Below are positions 53,989 to 55,620 of a stretch of DNA of 55,620 nt, in pieces. The notes beneath the pieces were generated by a model. It saw only the letters and a list, made by a program, of their open reading frames with translations, had not been told where the DNA came from and searched no databases. Both the position numbers and the translations under genes were made by a program. Position 1 is the stretch's first letter. Each line of letters opens with the position of its first letter. The DNA is from Gammaproteobacteria bacterium (GTDB lineage: Bacteria > Pseudomonadota > Gammaproteobacteria > Legionellales > Legionellaceae): positions 1 to 55,620 of the forward strand of contig JAPLRL010000040.1 in NCBI GenBank assembly GCA_026399205.1, given 5' to 3'.

Positions 53989-55503
53989 ATGAACATCCAA
54001 TCTTATTATCAATGGGGTATCGCGGTGACGTTGGCTTTATTCACGCCGCTGGTCTTAGCGGCTGAGCTGACTCCTGGGTCGAATTCACTGTATGCATTCG
54101 TGCCGACGACACCCACCACGGTCCATGTGCCTGGTTTCGGGAGCACAACCATAGAATATCAAGTGACCAATCAAACAAAACGCGCACGTACGCTGGCTTT
54201 GTCGCCGGCAATAGGGGTGACTCAAAACACGGATTCCGGGCATTGCGCTAATCCGTTTTATTTAACCCCAAACGGTTCATGTCTGCTTTCTTTATCTGTG
54301 AGTCGCGAGCATTTTATTCCTAGCGCGACGGGGACAGCGCTTCCTGAGGTTTGTAAAACCCCGTCTAGTAAGCATCAGTTATGCGCTCAGGCGAGTTTAG
54401 CAAGCTCGATACAACTCAAATTATTGGGTGGAACGAGTCAACAGGCTGATTTTCCCTATGGCTCTGCCCCAGAAGGGGATGTGTGTGTGAGTACATCTAG
54501 TTATTATGCCACCCCTGAAACCATGCTGGGGTCTTGGGCGATGCTTCAAGGGATTGCGCTGGATGCGAGCGCTGGCGCGTTACCTACTTTTATGACTCCT
54601 GATAATACAGTTTATGCGGTAGGTACCGCAGCATTAGGCCAACAACTGGGGATTTCAAATTGCGATGGTGGGTGCAACCAACTCAATGGGTATTGTTTTG
54701 CAGTTCGGTTTAATGGGAAATCGTCTTATCCTTACATGATTTTTCAATCTGTAAATATTGCTGCCAATAATAACAGCTTTGATATTTATATGGCTGGTGG
54801 GGGCGCGGGGGCGTATCCGAATCAATGTAAAGTGTTCTGGGGAACCGGTACATCGGTGGATTGGAGTTTCAACATTGAGAACTCTACGTGTGATACCTAT
54901 TTTAATGGTTTTTCAACGATCGATTCGGCTTACACCGTGACGTATAATAGTGTGGTTCATCCAGCTAAACAGACCCTCATCGATGCCTGTGCGTTTGCAT
55001 CTGCTGGCGCTAGTGGGTTTAACACGCAAAATTGGAGTAACTTGTCGGTGGTGCCGGTGACTTGCCCGCAAGCCTTAACGCAAGTCACTGGTGTGCAACA
55101 GCCTAGCGATATCACCACGGTGGGGACTCAAAAAGTATATGCGCTGAATACGTTGACGACGCAAAATTTTGATCAAAGCACCATTGCGGGGGTCACCACG
55201 ACGCAAATGCAAGATTGTAACACGCCATCTTCAGGGTATTGCGGCAACGTGTCACAAAGCGTGCCTAATTATCAGGCCTCAATCTCGGCGACGTTAACCG
55301 CTCCTTTATTAACCAGCCCTCCACCGGCCACAAATTATTGTCAACCCAACCCGACCATTACCGGATTTTGCAGTTGGAGTCACGGGCTGAGTGATGGCAG
55401 TGATTATTGTAATCAGTCGGAGAGTATTTGCATCAGTTGCGGAAATTCCGCCCAGTGGTGTAAATGCGATAATGGCGTGTTGTTAGGGTGTAGTAATACG
55501 TAA
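53989..55503 (+). CDS. exported Cys-rich protein
   Basis: A 504-residue secreted or periplasmic protein. The N-terminal signal peptide is clear (MNIQSYYQWGIAVTLALF, then TPLVLAAE). Residues about 25-130 form a beta-sandwich-like domain (VHVPGFGSTTIEYQVTNQT, SPAIGVTQNTDSGHC), a type common in Legionella and Coxiella exported proteins. A Gly-rich FDIYMAGGGAGAYPNQC segment recalls a thaumatin-like fold, but weakly. About 20 cysteines, many in a C-terminal cluster (CSWSHGLSDGSDYC, CISCGNSAQWCKC), suggest disulfides. The ATG at 53989 was chosen for its GGGAGAG site and signal peptide fit. Function unknown. Confidence 0.8.
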   Translation: MNIQSYYQWGIAVTLALFTPLVLAAELTPGSNSLYAFVPTTPTTVHVPGFGSTTIEYQVTNQTKRARTLALSPAIGVTQNTDSGHCANPFYLTPNGSCLLSLSVSREHFIPSATGTALPEVCKTPSSKHQLCAQASLASSIQLKLLGGTSQQADFPYGSAPEGDVCVSTSSYYATPETMLGSWAMLQGIALDASAGALPTFMTPDNTVYAVGTAALGQQLGISNCDGGCNQLNGYCFAVRFNGKSSYPYMIFQSVNIAANNNSFDIYMAGGGAGAYPNQCKVFWGTGTSVDWSFNIENSTCDTYFNGFSTIDSAYTVTYNSVVHPAKQTLIDACAFASAGASGFNTQNWSNLSVVPVTCPQALTQVTGVQQPSDITTVGTQKVYALNTLTTQNFDQSTIAGVTTTQMQDCNTPSSGYCGNVSQSVPNYQASISATLTAPLLTSPPPATNYCQPNPTITGFCSWSHGLSDGSDYCNQSESICISCGNSAQWCKCDNGVLLGCSNT

Positions 55504-55620
55504 CTTCCCTAAAGGTTTATTACGCTCGAATACCCCCTCTACCGCGCTAGAGGTTTGAATAATATGTTGATGTCTTTCGCGGGGGAGGTGTGGGGAGGGC
55601 GTAACATTCATTGCTGAAAG
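55504..55620. repeat. third copy of the AGGCAACGTCCC element, cut by the window end
   Basis: TCCCTAAAGGTTTATTACGC onward, then ACCCCCTCTACCGCGCTAGA and GCGGGGGAGG, match the right arm of 53637-53873 in reverse orientation with substitutions. The rest lies beyond the window. Confidence 0.75.

Overview
The window looks like chromosome of a host-associated gammaproteobacterium of the Legionellales (Legionella/Coxiella/Aquicella/Berkiella-like); the exact genus cannot be fixed from sequence alone. The evidence is a gammaproteobacterial housekeeping set (fis, murI, prs, coaD, lolB, uvrB, aspC, asnC/asnA, tatC, rhlE, a glycine-cleavage operon with split GcvP). It is interleaved with large eukaryote-like or unassignable proteins of the kind secreted as effectors: two ankyrin proteins, two Ser/Thr kinases, a HAD-like protein and two long unknowns. 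Several families of palindromic repeats are also present.

Layout. 1-2300: gene-poor segment with a TacA/TacT-like toxin-antitoxin operon and integrase-arm-like repeats next to the 3' end of ssrA (tmRNA, 2325-2720, minus). 2890-12710: core genes (MFS transporter, DUF945 protein, fis, unknown-murI, prs behind tRNA-Gln, desaturase/plsC divergent pair, coaD). 12782-13567: lolB, whose signal-peptide region carries an in-frame 61-codon palindromic insertion. 13715-18304: minus-strand operon gcvT-gcvH-gcvPA-YCII-gcvPB. 18454-22608: 1384-residue ankyrin protein with a new internal repeat. 22701-30197: uvrB/aspC divergent pair, M50 protease, FMN-dependent glutamate-synthase-like protein, esterase, tatC. 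30194-32748: tandem kinase paralogues.

32895-40500: an accessory region beginning at tRNA-Ile(CAU). It holds decayed AbiEi/AbiEii genes, an HTH/PIN toxin-antitoxin pair, a DUF234-type ATPase, a WYL-regulator/VOC/EVE/GyrI-like operon, a DinJ/YafQ pair, and DUF559 and IS5-family transposase remnants. 40503-44833: two long unknown proteins separated by a 114-bp MITE with an 8-bp target duplication.

44997-48941: the normally adjacent asnC and asnA have been split by about 2 kb holding a HAD-like gene flanked by MITE copies, and the asnC 5' end is duplicated on the asnA side. 49018-55620: a second ankyrin protein, rhlE, a Cys-rich exported protein and more repeats.

Four repeat families shape the window. 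They are the GTAACTACCC MITEs (about 114-139 bp), the ATCCGAGCCGCGACCG palindromes (74-87 bp), a 237-bp inverted-repeat element starting AGGCAACGTCCC, and the single 184-bp palindrome inside lolB. They sit at gene ends, provide stop codons or new protein segments, and flank cargo genes. The most notable observations are the lolB insertion, the asnC/asnA split and the 1384-residue protein with six LTxxEQ repeats.
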